Shown here: positions 1 through 8,242 of the stretch, in pieces
Layout of the letters: every line of letters begins with the position of its first letter
Numbering within the stretch: the first letter of the stretch is position 1
Assembly: GCF_018224925.1 (NCBI RefSeq)
Contig: NZ_JAGTUF010000001.1
Span: 372,001-436,000, forward strand
Direction: 5' to 3'
DNA from: Magnetospirillum sulfuroxidans
GTDB taxonomy: Bacteria; Pseudomonadota; Alphaproteobacteria; Rhodospirillales; Magnetospirillaceae
Length of the DNA: 64,000 nucleotides
The notes under the pieces: model-generated
Seen by the model: only the letters and a program-made list of their open reading frames with translations
The model's database searches: none
Told to the model about the DNA's origin: nothing
Program-made: the position numbers and the translations under genes

Positions 1-26
1 GTTTGGCGCCGGGCCAATGGCGCGAA

Positions 27-50
27 GCGGCGCCCGTTCTTGGGCGCCGC
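27..50 (-). terminator. Hairpin downstream of azoR
   Basis: Nine-base-pair GC stem (27-35 with 42-50) and a 6-nt loop lie just past the azoR stop codon on the minus strand. There is no clear U tract, so it may be a weak terminator or a 3' end stabiliser. Nothing else is visible in positions 1-74. Confidence 0.4.
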
Positions 51-74
51 CGCTGAAAAAGCTGAAATATTGGC

Positions 75-689
75 TCAGACCGCCAGTTTGACGATCTCGG
101 CCTGGGCCAGGCTCAGGGCCTTGTCGCGGGCATCCGCCCCCATGGCCACGCCTTCGGCGCGGATCACCTGAACCTCGGTGATGCCGATGAAGCCAAGGAA
201 GGCGCGCAAGAAAGCTTCTTGGTGATCCATCGCCGCTTCGTACGGGGTGCCGGCATACAGGCCGCCGCGGCTGGAGACGATGATCACCTTGCGGCCGCCG
301 GCCAAGCCCTGCGGGCCGGTTTCGGTATAGCGGAAGGTGCGGCCCGGCTGGGCGATGCGGTCGATCCATGCCTTGAGTTGGGTGGGAACGCTGAAATTGT
401 ACATGGGGGCGCCGATGACGATGATGTCGGCGGCCAGCACTTCTTCCACCAATTGGTTGGTTAAGGCCAGCTCGGCCTGTTGGCGCGGGCTGAGGTCGTC
501 GACATTTTGAAATTTCACCACCTGCATCAGTTCGCCGCTCAGATGGTCGGGCGGCGACGCTGCCACGTCGCGATAGGTGACTTCGGCGCCGGGATGCGCG
601 ACGCGCAGCTGGGCGACGACATCGGCGGTCAATTGACGCGACACCGAAGCGGTGCCAAGAGCGCTGGAATCCACATGCAACAATTTCAT
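75..689 (-). CDS. azoR: FMN-dependent NADH-azoreductase
   Basis: A 204-residue flavodoxin-fold quinone/azo reductase of the AzoR (AcpD) family. It uses NADH and FMN to reduce quinones and azo dyes by two electrons and is probably a cytosolic quinone detoxifier. The N terminus MKLLHVDSSALG places the phosphate-binding Ser residues. The PMYNFSVPTQLKAWID stretch near residues 95-110 and the SSRGG loop near 140 are the flavin-contact motifs of the family. Length is typical (about 200 residues). It is transcribed divergently from the LysR-type gene at 805, with a LysR-type operator candidate in the 115-bp gap, so that regulator probably controls it in response to quinone or electrophile stress. 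Confidence 0.93.
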   Translation of the reverse strand: MKLLHVDSSALGTASVSRQLTADVVAQLRVAHPGAEVTYRDVAASPPDHLSGELMQVVKFQNVDDLSPRQQAELALTNQLVEEVLAADIIVIGAPMYNFSVPTQLKAWIDRIAQPGRTFRYTETGPQGLAGGRKVIIVSSRGGLYAGTPYEAAMDHQEAFLRAFLGFIGITEVQVIRAEGVAMGADARDKALSLAQAEIVKLAV

Positions 690-744
690 TTTGGGCCTCG
701 TCAGCAGAGATGATTGTCTGAGGAAAGCCTATCTCCGCGACGAC

Positions 745-763
745 ATTGCCAATAGAGGCCAAT
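745..763. promoter_or_regulatory. Candidate LysR-type operator (ATTG-N11-CAAT)
   Basis: Interrupted dyad ATTG-N11-CAAT matching the T-N11-A form of LysR-family boxes. It sits in the 115-bp divergent gap, 55 bp from azoR and 41 bp from the regulator start. Position and symmetry suggest it serves both genes. Confidence 0.5.
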
Positions 764-804
764 TCCGGCACGCTGTGTCCCATGAATGGAACGATGGTAC
801 CGCG

Positions 805-1701
805 ATGCGTGATCTGAACGATCTTTATTTCTTCACCCAGGTGGTTGAACACGGCGGCTTTTCCGCCGCCGGCCGGGTGTTGGGCGTGCCCAAATCCAAG
901 CTCAGCCGGCGGGTGGCGCAATTGGAAGACGGTTTGGGGGTGCGGCTGTTACAGCGTTCCAGCCGCCGTTTCGCCCTGACCGAGATGGGCCAAGCCTATT
1001 ACCGCCATTGCCGCGCCATGGTCATCGAAGCGGAAGCGGCGGAAGAGGTGATCGAGCATTCGCAGGCGGAAGCCCAAGGAACCATTCGCATGTCCTGTCC
1101 GGTGTCGTTGGCCCAGGCCCGCATGGGGGCGATCATCGCCGAATTCCTGGTTGCCCATCCCAAGGTGCGGATTCATCTGGAAGCCACCAACCGACGTGTC
1201 GATGTCATCGAGGAGGGCTTCGATGTGGCGCTCAGGGTGCGCCAGCCGCCGTTGGAAGACAGTGACCTGATCGTCAAGGTGTTGGAACAGCATCAAAGCT
1301 ATCTGGTGGCGTCGCCGGCTTTTCTCGACCGTCACGGTCGACCGCACTCACCCGCCGATCTGGCCGGCCTGCAATCCCTGGCCATGACGCGGGCCGGTGA
1401 CCGTCATTCGTGGTTACTGACCGATGTCGATGGCGGCGAAATCGAGGTGCCGCACCAGCCGCGTCTGGTCACCGACGACATGGTCACCTTGCGGCACGGC
1501 GCCCGTGCCGGCTTGGGCATCGTGCAGCTTCCCAGCCTGATGGTGGAAGAAGATCTGTATCATGGGCGGCTGGAAAAAACATTGACGGCATGGACGCCGC
1601 CGCGAGGCCTTGTCCATGCCGTCTTTCCGTCGCGGCGGGGACTGGTTCCCGCCATTCGTCTGTTTTTGGATGCCCTGGCGGCGGCTTGGGTCAGCGTTTG
1701 A
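805..1701 (+). CDS. LysR-family transcriptional regulator
   Basis: A 298-residue LysR-type regulator. The N-terminal winged helix-turn-helix covers residues 1-60 (FFTQVVEHGGFSAAGRVLGV, then PKSKLSRRVAQLEDGLG). The effector-binding domain follows from about residue 90 to the C terminus. The start at 805 gives the normal family length and a canonical MRDLNDLYFFTQV opening; upstream in-frame starts would add residues overlapping azoR. Divergent pairing with azoR is the classic layout in which the LysR protein controls its neighbour. Sequence character is closest to the quinone-responsive or general CrgA/DsdC-like branch, but the effector cannot be read from sequence. Confidence 0.9.
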   Translation: MRDLNDLYFFTQVVEHGGFSAAGRVLGVPKSKLSRRVAQLEDGLGVRLLQRSSRRFALTEMGQAYYRHCRAMVIEAEAAEEVIEHSQAEAQGTIRMSCPVSLAQARMGAIIAEFLVAHPKVRIHLEATNRRVDVIEEGFDVALRVRQPPLEDSDLIVKVLEQHQSYLVASPAFLDRHGRPHSPADLAGLQSLAMTRAGDRHSWLLTDVDGGEIEVPHQPRLVTDDMVTLRHGARAGLGIVQLPSLMVEEDLYHGRLEKTLTAWTPPRGLVHAVFPSRRGLVPAIRLFLDALAAAWVSV

Positions 1702-1876
1702 AGCCAAAGGGGGAAAAACGCACTTTGCCGGCCGAAGCGGCGGCGACGCGGGTCACCGCCATGCCCATGGCGAAATGGGGCGTCAGGTAGGGATAGGTTT
1801 TTTCGGCGCGCACACCCTCGGTCCGTTCTTCGGCCAAGGCTTCGTCCAACTCGCGCAGTTCCGCCGGTCCCAACAT
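1691..1876 (-). CDS. Conserved-looking 61-residue protein of unknown function
   Basis: I do not recognise this family. The 61-residue product has an acidic, Glu-rich helical first half (ELRELDEALAEERTEGV) and a second half with the segment YLTPHFAMGMAVTRVAAA, ending in basic PFGFKR. There is no signal peptide or clear membrane span. A purine-rich ribosome site (AAGGGA) lies about 8 nt before the ATG, and a good -35/-10 pair lies about 90 bp upstream, which supports a real gene. Its 3' end overlaps the convergent LysR gene by 11 bp. It follows uvrA on the same strand after 152 bp but appears to have its own promoter. Confidence 0.55.
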   Translation of the reverse strand: MLGPAELRELDEALAEERTEGVRAEKTYPYLTPHFAMGMAVTRVAAASAGKVRFSPFGFKR

Positions 1877-1952
1877 ATCGGTGTCCCTTCGTCCCCAGAA
1901 TGGCGCCTGTCGGTAAGGGGTATTTGAAAGTTTCGTTCGCCCCGAACCAATT

Positions 1953-1992
1953 TGTCGGACACTTTATTACCCGACAGGCAATTGCACTGCAA
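1953..1992 (-). promoter_or_regulatory. Promoter with two overlapping palindromes
   Basis: On the minus strand, -35 TTGCAG (1987-1992), a 17-bp spacer and -10 TAATAA (1964-1969) point at the 61-residue gene. The -35 lies in the palindrome TTGCAGTGCAA (1982-1992). The -10 is framed by the inverted pair TGTCGG / CCGACA (1953-1958, 1971-1976). Another TGTCGG occurs at 1908-1913. This arrangement suggests repressor control. Confidence 0.45.
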
Positions 1993-2028
1993 CAAAAAAT
2001 ACTCAAATCAGCAACGAAATTTAAGCGA

Positions 2029-4872
2029 TCACGCCATCTTTCGTGTGGTCTTTCCAAGATAAGGCGCAAGGTATTGACCCGTATGGCTGCTTTTGCAGGC
2101 GGCAACATCCTCGGGGGTGCCGGCGACCACCACCTTGCCGCCGCCATCGCCGCCTTCGGGTCCCATGTCGATGATCCAATCGGCGGTTTTGATGACTTCC
2201 AGATTGTGTTCGATGACCAGCACGGAATTGCCGCCTTCGACCAGGGTGTGCAGCACCTCCAGAAGTTTGCGCACGTCTTCGAAATGCAAGCCGGTGGTTG
2301 GTTCGTCAAGGATGTACAGGGTGCGGCCGGTGGCCCGGCGCGATAATTCCTTGGCCAGTTTCACCCGTTGGGCCTCGCCGCCGGACAGGGTTGTCGCCTG
2401 CTGGCCCAGATGGATGTAATCCAGCCCGACCCGTTGCAGGGTGATCATCTTGTCGCGGATGCTGGGCACCGCCTTGAAGAAATCGGCGGCTTCCTCGATG
2501 GTCATGTCCAGCACGTCGGCGATGCTTTTGCCCTTGAAGGTGATTTCCAAGGTCTCGCGGTTATAGCGCTTGCCCTTGCAGACGTCGCATTGGACATAGA
2601 CGTCGGGGAGGAAATGCATCTCGATCTTGATGACGCCGTCGCCCTGGCAGGCTTCGCAGCGGCCGCCCTTGACGTTGAAGCTGAAACGGCCGGGTTTGTA
2701 CCCACGGGCCTTGGCTTCCGGCAATTCACAAAACCAGTCGCGAATCGGGGTAAAGGCGCCGGTATAGGTGGCCGGGTTCGACCGAGGGGTTCGACCGATG
2801 GGTGATTGGTCGATATCGATGATCTTGTCCAAAAACTCGATGCCGTCGATACGGTCAAAGGCGGTGGGGTGTTCCTTGGCGTTCATCAGCCGCCGGGCCA
2901 AGGCCTTGTACAAGGTCTCGATCACCAGGGTCGATTTGCCGCCGCCGGAAACGCCGGTCACGCAGGTAAAGGTTCCCAGCGGAATTGCCACGTCCACGTT
3001 TTGCAGATTGTTGCCGGTGGCGCCGACCACGCGCAGCTTGTTGCCATTGCCGGACCGGCGCTCGGACGGGATGGGGATGGTTCTTTGCCCGGTCAGATAC
3101 AGGCCGGTTTGGCTGTTGGGGTCGGCCATCACCTCGGCCGGACTGCCTTGCGCCACGATTTCGCCGCCGTGGATGCCGGCGCCGGGTCCCATGTCGATCA
3201 GGTAATCGGCGGTGCGGATGGCGTCTTCGTCGTGTTCGACGACGATGACCGTGTTGCCGATGTCACGCAGGCGTTTGAGCGTGCCGAGCAAACGGTCGTT
3301 GTCGCGTTGGTGCAGGCCGATGCTGGGTTCGTCCAGCACGTACAAGACCCCGGTCAGGCCTGATCCGATCTGGCTGGCCAGACGGATCCGCTGCGATTCG
3401 CCCCCCGACAGACTGCCCGAGCCACGGGCCAGCGTCAGGTAATCCAGCCCGACATCCATCAAAAAGCCCAGGCGGTCGTTGATTTCGCGCAGGATGCGGC
3501 GGGCAATCTCGCGGTCCTTGGGCTTGAGATGCTGTTCCAGATCGCCGTACCAGGCATGGGCCTTGGCGATGGATAATTCGGTCACCTGGGAAATGTGCTG
3601 GCCGTGGATCTTCACCGCCAGCGCTTCCGGCTTCAACCGCGCCCCTTGGCAGGTTTCGCAGCACGAGGTGGCCTGAAAGCGCGACAATTCCTCGCGCACC
3701 CATGACGAATCGGTTTCCCGATAACGCCGGGCCATGTTGCTGATGACGCCTTCGAACGGCTTGTTGGTGGTATAGGAGCGGAAGCCGTCCTCGAAATGCA
3801 GCGGCACGTCCTCCTTGCCGGAACCGTACAAAATCACTTCGCGGGCGCTCAGGGGCAGGCGGCGCCAAGGGGTGTGCTGATCAAAGCCGTAATGCTTGGC
3901 CAAGCCTTCCAGGGCTTGCTGGTAATATTGCGAGGTGGAATTGGCCCATGGCGCGATGGCGCCTTCGCGCAGGGTCAAATCCTCGTCGGGGATCACCAGG
4001 GCCGGGTCAAAAAACAGCTTGACCCCCAAGCCGTCGCAATCGGGGCAGGCGCCGAAAGGATTGTTGAAGGAAAACAGCCGCGGCTCGATTTCCTCGATGG
4101 TGAAGCCCGATACCGGGCAGGCGAATTTGGCGGAAAAGGTGGTGCGTTCGCCGCTATCGGCGTTTTCGACGATGCACAGGCCATCGGCCATGGACAAGGC
4201 GGTTTCCACCGAATCGGCCAGCCGGTTGCCCAGGCCGGGTTTGATCACCAGGCGATCAACCACCACCTCGATATCGTGCTTCTTCTTTTTGTCCAAGGCG
4301 GGGACGGCGTCGATTTCATGGATGGCGCCGTCGACCTTGACGCGCTGGAAGCCCTTCTTTTGCAGGTCCAGTATTTCCTTTTTGTATTCGCCCTTGCGGC
4401 CGCGCACAAAGGGGGCCAGCAGGTATAGGCGGGTGCCCTCGGCCATTTCCATCATGCGATCGACCATCTGGCTGACCGTCTGGCTTTCGATCGGCAGGCC
4501 GGTGGCGGGCGAATGGGGCACGCCGACGCGGGCCCACAGCAAGCGCATATAGTCGTAAATCTCGGTTACCGTGCCGACGGTGGAGCGCGGGTTCTTCGAT
4601 GTGGTTTTTTGCTCGATGGAGATGGCCGGCGACAGCCCTTCGATACTGTCGATATCGGGCTTTTGCATCAGCTCAAGGAATTGGCGGGCATAAGCCGACA
4701 GCGATTCCACGTAGCGGCGCTGCCCCTCGGCATAGATGGTGTCGAAAGCGAGAGAGGACTTTCCCGAGCCGGACAGCCCGGTGATCACCACTAATTGGTC
4801 GCGGGGAATGTCCACGTCCACATTTTTCAAATTGTGTTCGCGCGCGCCCCGGACGCGGATGAAGCTGTTCAT
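2029..4872 (-). CDS. uvrA: Excinuclease ABC subunit A
   Basis: A 947-residue UvrA, the damage-recognition ATPase of nucleotide excision repair, which loads UvrB on distorted DNA. Two ABC ATPase modules are present: Walker [10 protein letters not shown] (residues 32-40) with signature [12 protein letters not shown], and Walker [10 protein letters not shown] with signature [12 protein letters not shown]. Zinc-binding Cys pairs appear in each half (CPVSG/CPDC and CEAC/CDVC). The start at 4872 ([17 protein letters not shown]) is the family start and has AGGT just upstream; a longer in-frame start at 4950 adds 26 non-conserved residues. It is divergent from the membrane-protein gene at 5026. I found no clear LexA box by eye. 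Confidence 0.97.
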   Translation of the reverse strand: MNSFIRVRGAREHNLKNVDVDIPRDQLVVITGLSGSGKSSLAFDTIYAEGQRRYVESLSAYARQFLELMQKPDIDSIEGLSPAISIEQKTTSKNPRSTVGTVTEIYDYMRLLWARVGVPHSPATGLPIESQTVSQMVDRMMEMAEGTRLYLLAPFVRGRKGEYKKEILDLQKKGFQRVKVDGAIHEIDAVPALDKKKKHDIEVVVDRLVIKPGLGNRLADSVETALSMADGLCIVENADSGERTTFSAKFACPVSGFTIEEIEPRLFSFNNPFGACPDCDGLGVKLFFDPALVIPDEDLTLREGAIAPWANSTSQYYQQALEGLAKHYGFDQHTPWRRLPLSAREVILYGSGKEDVPLHFEDGFRSYTTNKPFEGVISNMARRYRETDSSWVREELSRFQATSCCETCQGARLKPEALAVKIHGQHISQVTELSIAKAHAWYGDLEQHLKPKDREIARRILREINDRLGFLMDVGLDYLTLARGSGSLSGGESQRIRLASQIGSGLTGVLYVLDEPSIGLHQRDNDRLLGTLKRLRDIGNTVIVVEHDEDAIRTADYLIDMGPGAGIHGGEIVAQGSPAEVMADPNSQTGLYLTGQRTIPIPSERRSGNGNKLRVVGATGNNLQNVDVAIPLGTFTCVTGVSGGGKSTLVIETLYKALARRLMNAKEHPTAFDRIDGIEFLDKIIDIDQSPIGRTPRSNPATYTGAFTPIRDWFCELPEAKARGYKPGRFSFNVKGGRCEACQGDGVIKIEMHFLPDVYVQCDVCKGKRYNRETLEITFKGKSIADVLDMTIEEAADFFKAVPSIRDKMITLQRVGLDYIHLGQQATTLSGGEAQRVKLAKELSRRATGRTLYILDEPTTGLHFEDVRKLLEVLHTLVEGGNSVLVIEHNLEVIKTADWIIDMGPEGGDGGGKVVVAGTPEDVAACKSSHTGQYLAPYLGKTTRKMA

Positions 4873-5025
4873 CGACCTTTGTTCCTCTTTCATTCCGGCT
4901 GGCGGAGTGTAGAGAGATTCCATAGCCGGGTAAAGACCGCCTTCATTCATGCCCCCAATGCAGCACGATTAAGGGCTAGGCAGGGGCGGGGGGCAGCGGC
5001 TACCTTGCAGCCGCTTTTTCGTGGA

Positions 5026-6816
5026 ATGGATGCCATGCTGGATTTGTTGCAAAGCGCTGCCGCTGGAATTTCCGTGCTGTCGATCGTGGGGGCCTTGCTG
5101 GCCATCATCTCGGTATGGCTGGTCGGTCGTTTGCTGGTCGGCCGCGATTTGCCCGATTTGGTCACTTTCGGCGCCGGTTGGGGGCTGGCGGTGTTGGCGA
5201 TGACCGTGCTGGGGACCATGGGCGATGGTTCACTGGCTTTGTTGTTGCCGCTGATTTGGGGGGGGGCGGCCGTCTCTTTGGTGCGAGAAATCCACGGCAG
5301 ACGGATTCCCTCTGGCGTGATGGCGCTGGTCCTGGTCCTGCCTTTGGCGGTGCTGGTTTCCGGCCGCATCGCCTCGGAATGGGACGAGTTTTCCCATTGG
5401 TTGCATGCTTTCCGCTATCTCGATTCCTTTGCCACCTTGCCAGGCAAGGGCCGTCCGCCCATTGAATCGTGCTGCGCCGCCTATCCGTATGGCTGGCCAT
5501 TGCTGGGCTGGCTGTCGTCGCGACTGTTCGGCTTTTCCGAGGCGGTGCCCGGACTGCTTAATCTGTTTCAATTGGCTTTGTGCGGCGATTTGTTGGCCCG
5601 CATCATGGCGCAAGGGGAAAAGCCGGGTTGGGGGCATCAGGCCTGGGGGGTGTTGCTGGTGACCGTCTTGGGAACCACCTTCGTGCCCAAGCTGGTGTTC
5701 ACCGCCTATGCCGACGTTGCCACCTCGGCCATGGTGCTGGCGGGAATTTGGCTGGTCTGGCGGTTGACCGAAACGCCGTCATGGCGGCTGTCCTTGGCCT
5801 TGGGGCTGTGCTGCGCGGCGTTGGTGGCGCAAAAGCCCGCCAATCTGGTGCTGGTTGTCCTGGTTTTGGGATGTGGTTGCGCATTGTTGCTGCGCGGCTG
5901 GGCCCTGCCTCGGCGCGGCGCCGTGCTCGGGGTGTTTTTTGCCGCCATTCCGGTGCTGATGGTCTGGTCTTTGTGGCGGCATTTCGTTGCGGGCAATTTG
6001 GCCGGCGAGGAATTGCTGATCCAGCCATTCGCGCGGTGGAACCTGCAATCCCTGGGGCCTATCCTGGCCGGGATGGCCGAGGTCGCCGGCAATAAGGGCG
6101 GATATTTCGGCATGATGGCGGTGACGGTGGTGTGGGCTGTTATCGGCGTGTTTCGGCCAATGGGGGATAATGGCCGCCTGGTTCGCGCCGTCGCTCTAAT
6201 CTTTTGCGGCTATAACGGCTTTTTATATTTTACCTATGTGGCGGTCTTCCTGCGCGAGGATGGCGAACGGGTGGCCAGTTTCTGGCGCTATAACACCCAT
6301 CTCGGATTGTTGACGGCACTGATGGTCGCCGTCGTATTGGTCAGTCTGCGGTGTCGGTTTGCCGTCATTGCCCGTGCCGCCGCATGGTCGGCCTTGCCGG
6401 TGATACTGGTCGTCGTCGCTCCGGTTGTCGGTGTGCGTTATATTCGCTTCGATCTGGAACCGGCAAAAGTGTTCCTGCGCCAGACATTGCAGCAGGTTCG
6501 ATCCCTGGGGGTGCGGGATGTGGCGCTGATCGATCCTCGTGGCAGCGGCCTCAGCCATGTCATGGCCAGCTATGAATGGAACGGTACGCCGAAACTGGCC
6601 GTCTATACCACCGGGTTCGACGCCTTTACGGCGGGGCAGTACAAAGGCGTCGCGGATAAGGCCAGCCATGTGCTGGTGGTGTCGTGGAATGACCCCGTGG
6701 CGGCCGCTTTTCCCGAGTTGACGCCGGGGCCGCATGCGGTTTTGTCCACTCGGGACGGCCAAGTGTTGGCGCGTTTTCCCTATCCCGGTAACCGGGAACC
6801 GAAAGTATATCCATGA
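5026..6816 (+). CDS. Multi-spanning membrane protein, GT-C glycosyltransferase-like
   Basis: A 596-residue integral membrane protein with about ten or more hydrophobic helices and a soluble C-terminal tail of about 110 residues. After the early helices comes the loop SEWDEFSHW (Asp120-Glu121), the acidic pair in the first outer loop that GT-C glycosyltransferases use to bind polyprenyl-phosphate sugars. A role in adding a sugar to a lipid-linked or surface glycan is therefore likely, but no specific family is recognised. ATG 5026 or ATG 5035 could be the start; both give nearly the same protein. It overlaps the next methyltransferase gene by 4 bp, so the two are co-translated. Moderate confidence in glycosyltransferase function, high in being a real membrane protein. 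Confidence 0.75.
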   Translation: MDAMLDLLQSAAAGISVLSIVGALLAIISVWLVGRLLVGRDLPDLVTFGAGWGLAVLAMTVLGTMGDGSLALLLPLIWGGAAVSLVREIHGRRIPSGVMALVLVLPLAVLVSGRIASEWDEFSHWLHAFRYLDSFATLPGKGRPPIESCCAAYPYGWPLLGWLSSRLFGFSEAVPGLLNLFQLALCGDLLARIMAQGEKPGWGHQAWGVLLVTVLGTTFVPKLVFTAYADVATSAMVLAGIWLVWRLTETPSWRLSLALGLCCAALVAQKPANLVLVVLVLGCGCALLLRGWALPRRGAVLGVFFAAIPVLMVWSLWRHFVAGNLAGEELLIQPFARWNLQSLGPILAGMAEVAGNKGGYFGMMAVTVVWAVIGVFRPMGDNGRLVRAVALIFCGYNGFLYFTYVAVFLREDGERVASFWRYNTHLGLLTALMVAVVLVSLRCRFAVIARAAAWSALPVILVVVAPVVGVRYIRFDLEPAKVFLRQTLQQVRSLGVRDVALIDPRGSGLSHVMASYEWNGTPKLAVYTTGFDAFTAGQYKGVADKASHVLVVSWNDPVAAAFPELTPGPHAVLSTRDGQVLARFPYPGNREPKVYP

Positions 6817-7463
6817 TCGATATCGCTCTGATTCGCCATCGGCGTAAGGTTTTGCGTCAGCATTTCGACGTCGTTCGTCAATTCGAGGAATTAGAGGAAA
6901 GTTGCGTCCCCTCCTATGTTCACGGCAACGGCGCGGCGGCGGCGATCAGTTGGTGGCGCCTGGCGGCGGCGGCACGGCTTTATCAGAAACATGCCCCCGG
7001 TTGCGCCATGCTGGATTTCGGCGCGGGCACCGGCGAAATCCATCACCTCATGCATCCCAAGCCGGTTGTTTATGATTTCATCGAGGGCAACGCCATTCTG
7101 GCCGGCGCCTTGACCGCGTTCATCCCCGCGGCCAAGATTAAAATTCTGGAGGAGATGGAGGCGGGAAGCTATGACGCGATCCTCGCCCTGGATTCGTTGG
7201 AGCACAATAACGATGTGGCGGGACTGACCGCCTCGTTGTTCGCGGCGTTGAAGCCGGGGGGGCTGTTCATCTTGTCGGGACCGACGGAAAACTGGCTCTA
7301 TCGCCTTGGCCGCCGGCTGGCCGGTTTTTCCGGCCATTACCACACCACCACCATCGCTGATATCGAAGGGCATTTTCGGCGACATGCCCGCTTAGTCGAT
7401 CTGGCAAGCGTCCCCATGCCCGGGCTGACCCTGTTCCGGGTCAGCGCGTGGCGTAAAATATAA
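6813..7463 (+). CDS. Class I SAM-dependent methyltransferase
   Basis: A 216-residue Rossmann-fold methyltransferase. Motif I is MLDFGAGTGEIHH (about residues 65-77). The acidic end of strand 2 is YDFIEGN, the strand-4 motif ILALDSLEHNND, and the post-motif is LKPGGLFILSGPTE. This pattern resembles methyltransferases of lipid, sugar or quinone modification (type 11 family). It overlaps the upstream GT-C-like gene by 4 bp (ATGA), so a linked role in surface glycan or glycolipid methylation is reasonable inference. The substrate is unknown. Confidence 0.82.
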   Translation: MIDIALIRHRRKVLRQHFDVVRQFEELEESCVPSYVHGNGAAAAISWWRLAAAARLYQKHAPGCAMLDFGAGTGEIHHLMHPKPVVYDFIEGNAILAGALTAFIPAAKIKILEEMEAGSYDAILALDSLEHNNDVAGLTASLFAALKPGGLFILSGPTENWLYRLGRRLAGFSGHYHTTTIADIEGHFRRHARLVDLASVPMPGLTLFRVSAWRKI

Positions 7464-7498
7464 GGACGGAAGCTTTCGCTACCGCCCTTAAAGCTGTT

Positions 7499-8059
7499 TT
7501 AGAACGGAATGTCGTCGTCGAGATCCGGCGGCGGTTCCCAGCCCGATCCGCCACCTTGACCGCCACCGCCGCCCGAGCGCGGCGCGGCGCCGCCCGAACG
7601 TTGGCCGCCGCCATAGCCGCCGCCACCGCCGCCTTGGCCGCCGCCGCCATAGCCGCCCTCATCATAGCCGCCACCGCCACCGCCGCCCTGGCCGCCGCCG
7701 CCTTCGCCACGGCCACCCAGCAGCGTCAGCTCGCCCTTGAATCGGCCGATGACCACTTCGGTGGAGTACTTTTCCACGCCCTGCTGGTCAGTCCACTTGC
7801 GGGTCTGCAAGGCACCCTCGATATAGACGGACGATCCTTTCTTCAAGAAGCGCTCGGCGACGTCGGCGAGGTTGGGATTGAAGATGACGACGCGGTGCCA
7901 CTCGGTCTTTTCCCGGCGTTCGCCGCTGGAGCGATCCTTCCAGGATTCCGAGGTGGCGATGTTGAGGTTAACGATTTTCGAGCCGTCCTGGGCGGTGCGG
8001 ACCTCGGGGTCGCGTCCCAGATTGCCGACCAGAATGACCTTATTGACTGATCCAGCCAT
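7499..8059 (-). CDS. ssb: Single-stranded DNA-binding protein
   Basis: A 186-residue SSB. The OB fold covers residues 1-112 ([18 protein letters not shown], then WHRVVIFN and GSSVYIEG). A long low-complexity linker, almost entirely glycine with scattered Ser, Tyr and Gln, runs to about residue 170, followed by the acidic tip DLDDDIPF that docks partner proteins. The start at 8059 is chosen because [17 protein letters not shown] is the family N terminus. The frame stays open far upstream only because it runs antisense through gyrA. It is divergent from gyrA, a common alphaproteobacterial arrangement. A good promoter lies 34-62 bp upstream. Confidence 0.97.
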   Translation of the reverse strand: MAGSVNKVILVGNLGRDPEVRTAQDGSKIVNLNIATSESWKDRSSGERREKTEWHRVVIFNPNLADVAERFLKKGSSVYIEGALQTRKWTDQQGVEKYSTEVVIGRFKGELTLLGGRGEGGGGQGGGGGGGYDEGGYGGGGQGGGGGGYGGGQRSGGAAPRSGGGGGQGGGSGWEPPPDLDDDIPF

Positions 8060-8092
8060 GTCCCCGACTCTCCTGTTCAAACTTGGGGCTGG

Positions 8093-8121
8093 ACAATAGT
8101 CGCTTGCGGCGTGCCGATCAA
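8093..8121 (-). promoter_or_regulatory. Predicted ssb promoter
   Basis: Minus strand: -35 TTGATC (8116-8121), 17-bp spacer, -10 TATTGT (8093-8098), placed 34 bp before the ssb ATG. Confidence 0.5.
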
Positions 8122-8156
8122 CCCCGGGGCAGGGGCGGGCGTTGGTCCCGCTGCTG

Positions 8157-8185
8157 TTGTCGCAATGCACGATATCTGGTAGCGT
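8157..8185 (+). promoter_or_regulatory. Predicted gyrA promoter
   Basis: Plus strand: -35 TTGTCG (8157-8162), 17-bp spacer, -10 TAGCGT (8180-8185), giving a leader of roughly 50 nt before the TTG start of gyrA. Moderate match only. Confidence 0.35.
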
Positions 8186-8242
8186 GCGCCTCCGCGGCTT
8201 TCGGGCCAACCGCAAGTTCTGGTTTTTTCGGGGATATCTCCT

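Noticed and set aside
7540-7730. Gly-codon tandem repeat in ssb considered as a minisatellite
   Set aside because: It is the coding sequence of the SSB glycine-rich linker, with irregular units and an intact frame.
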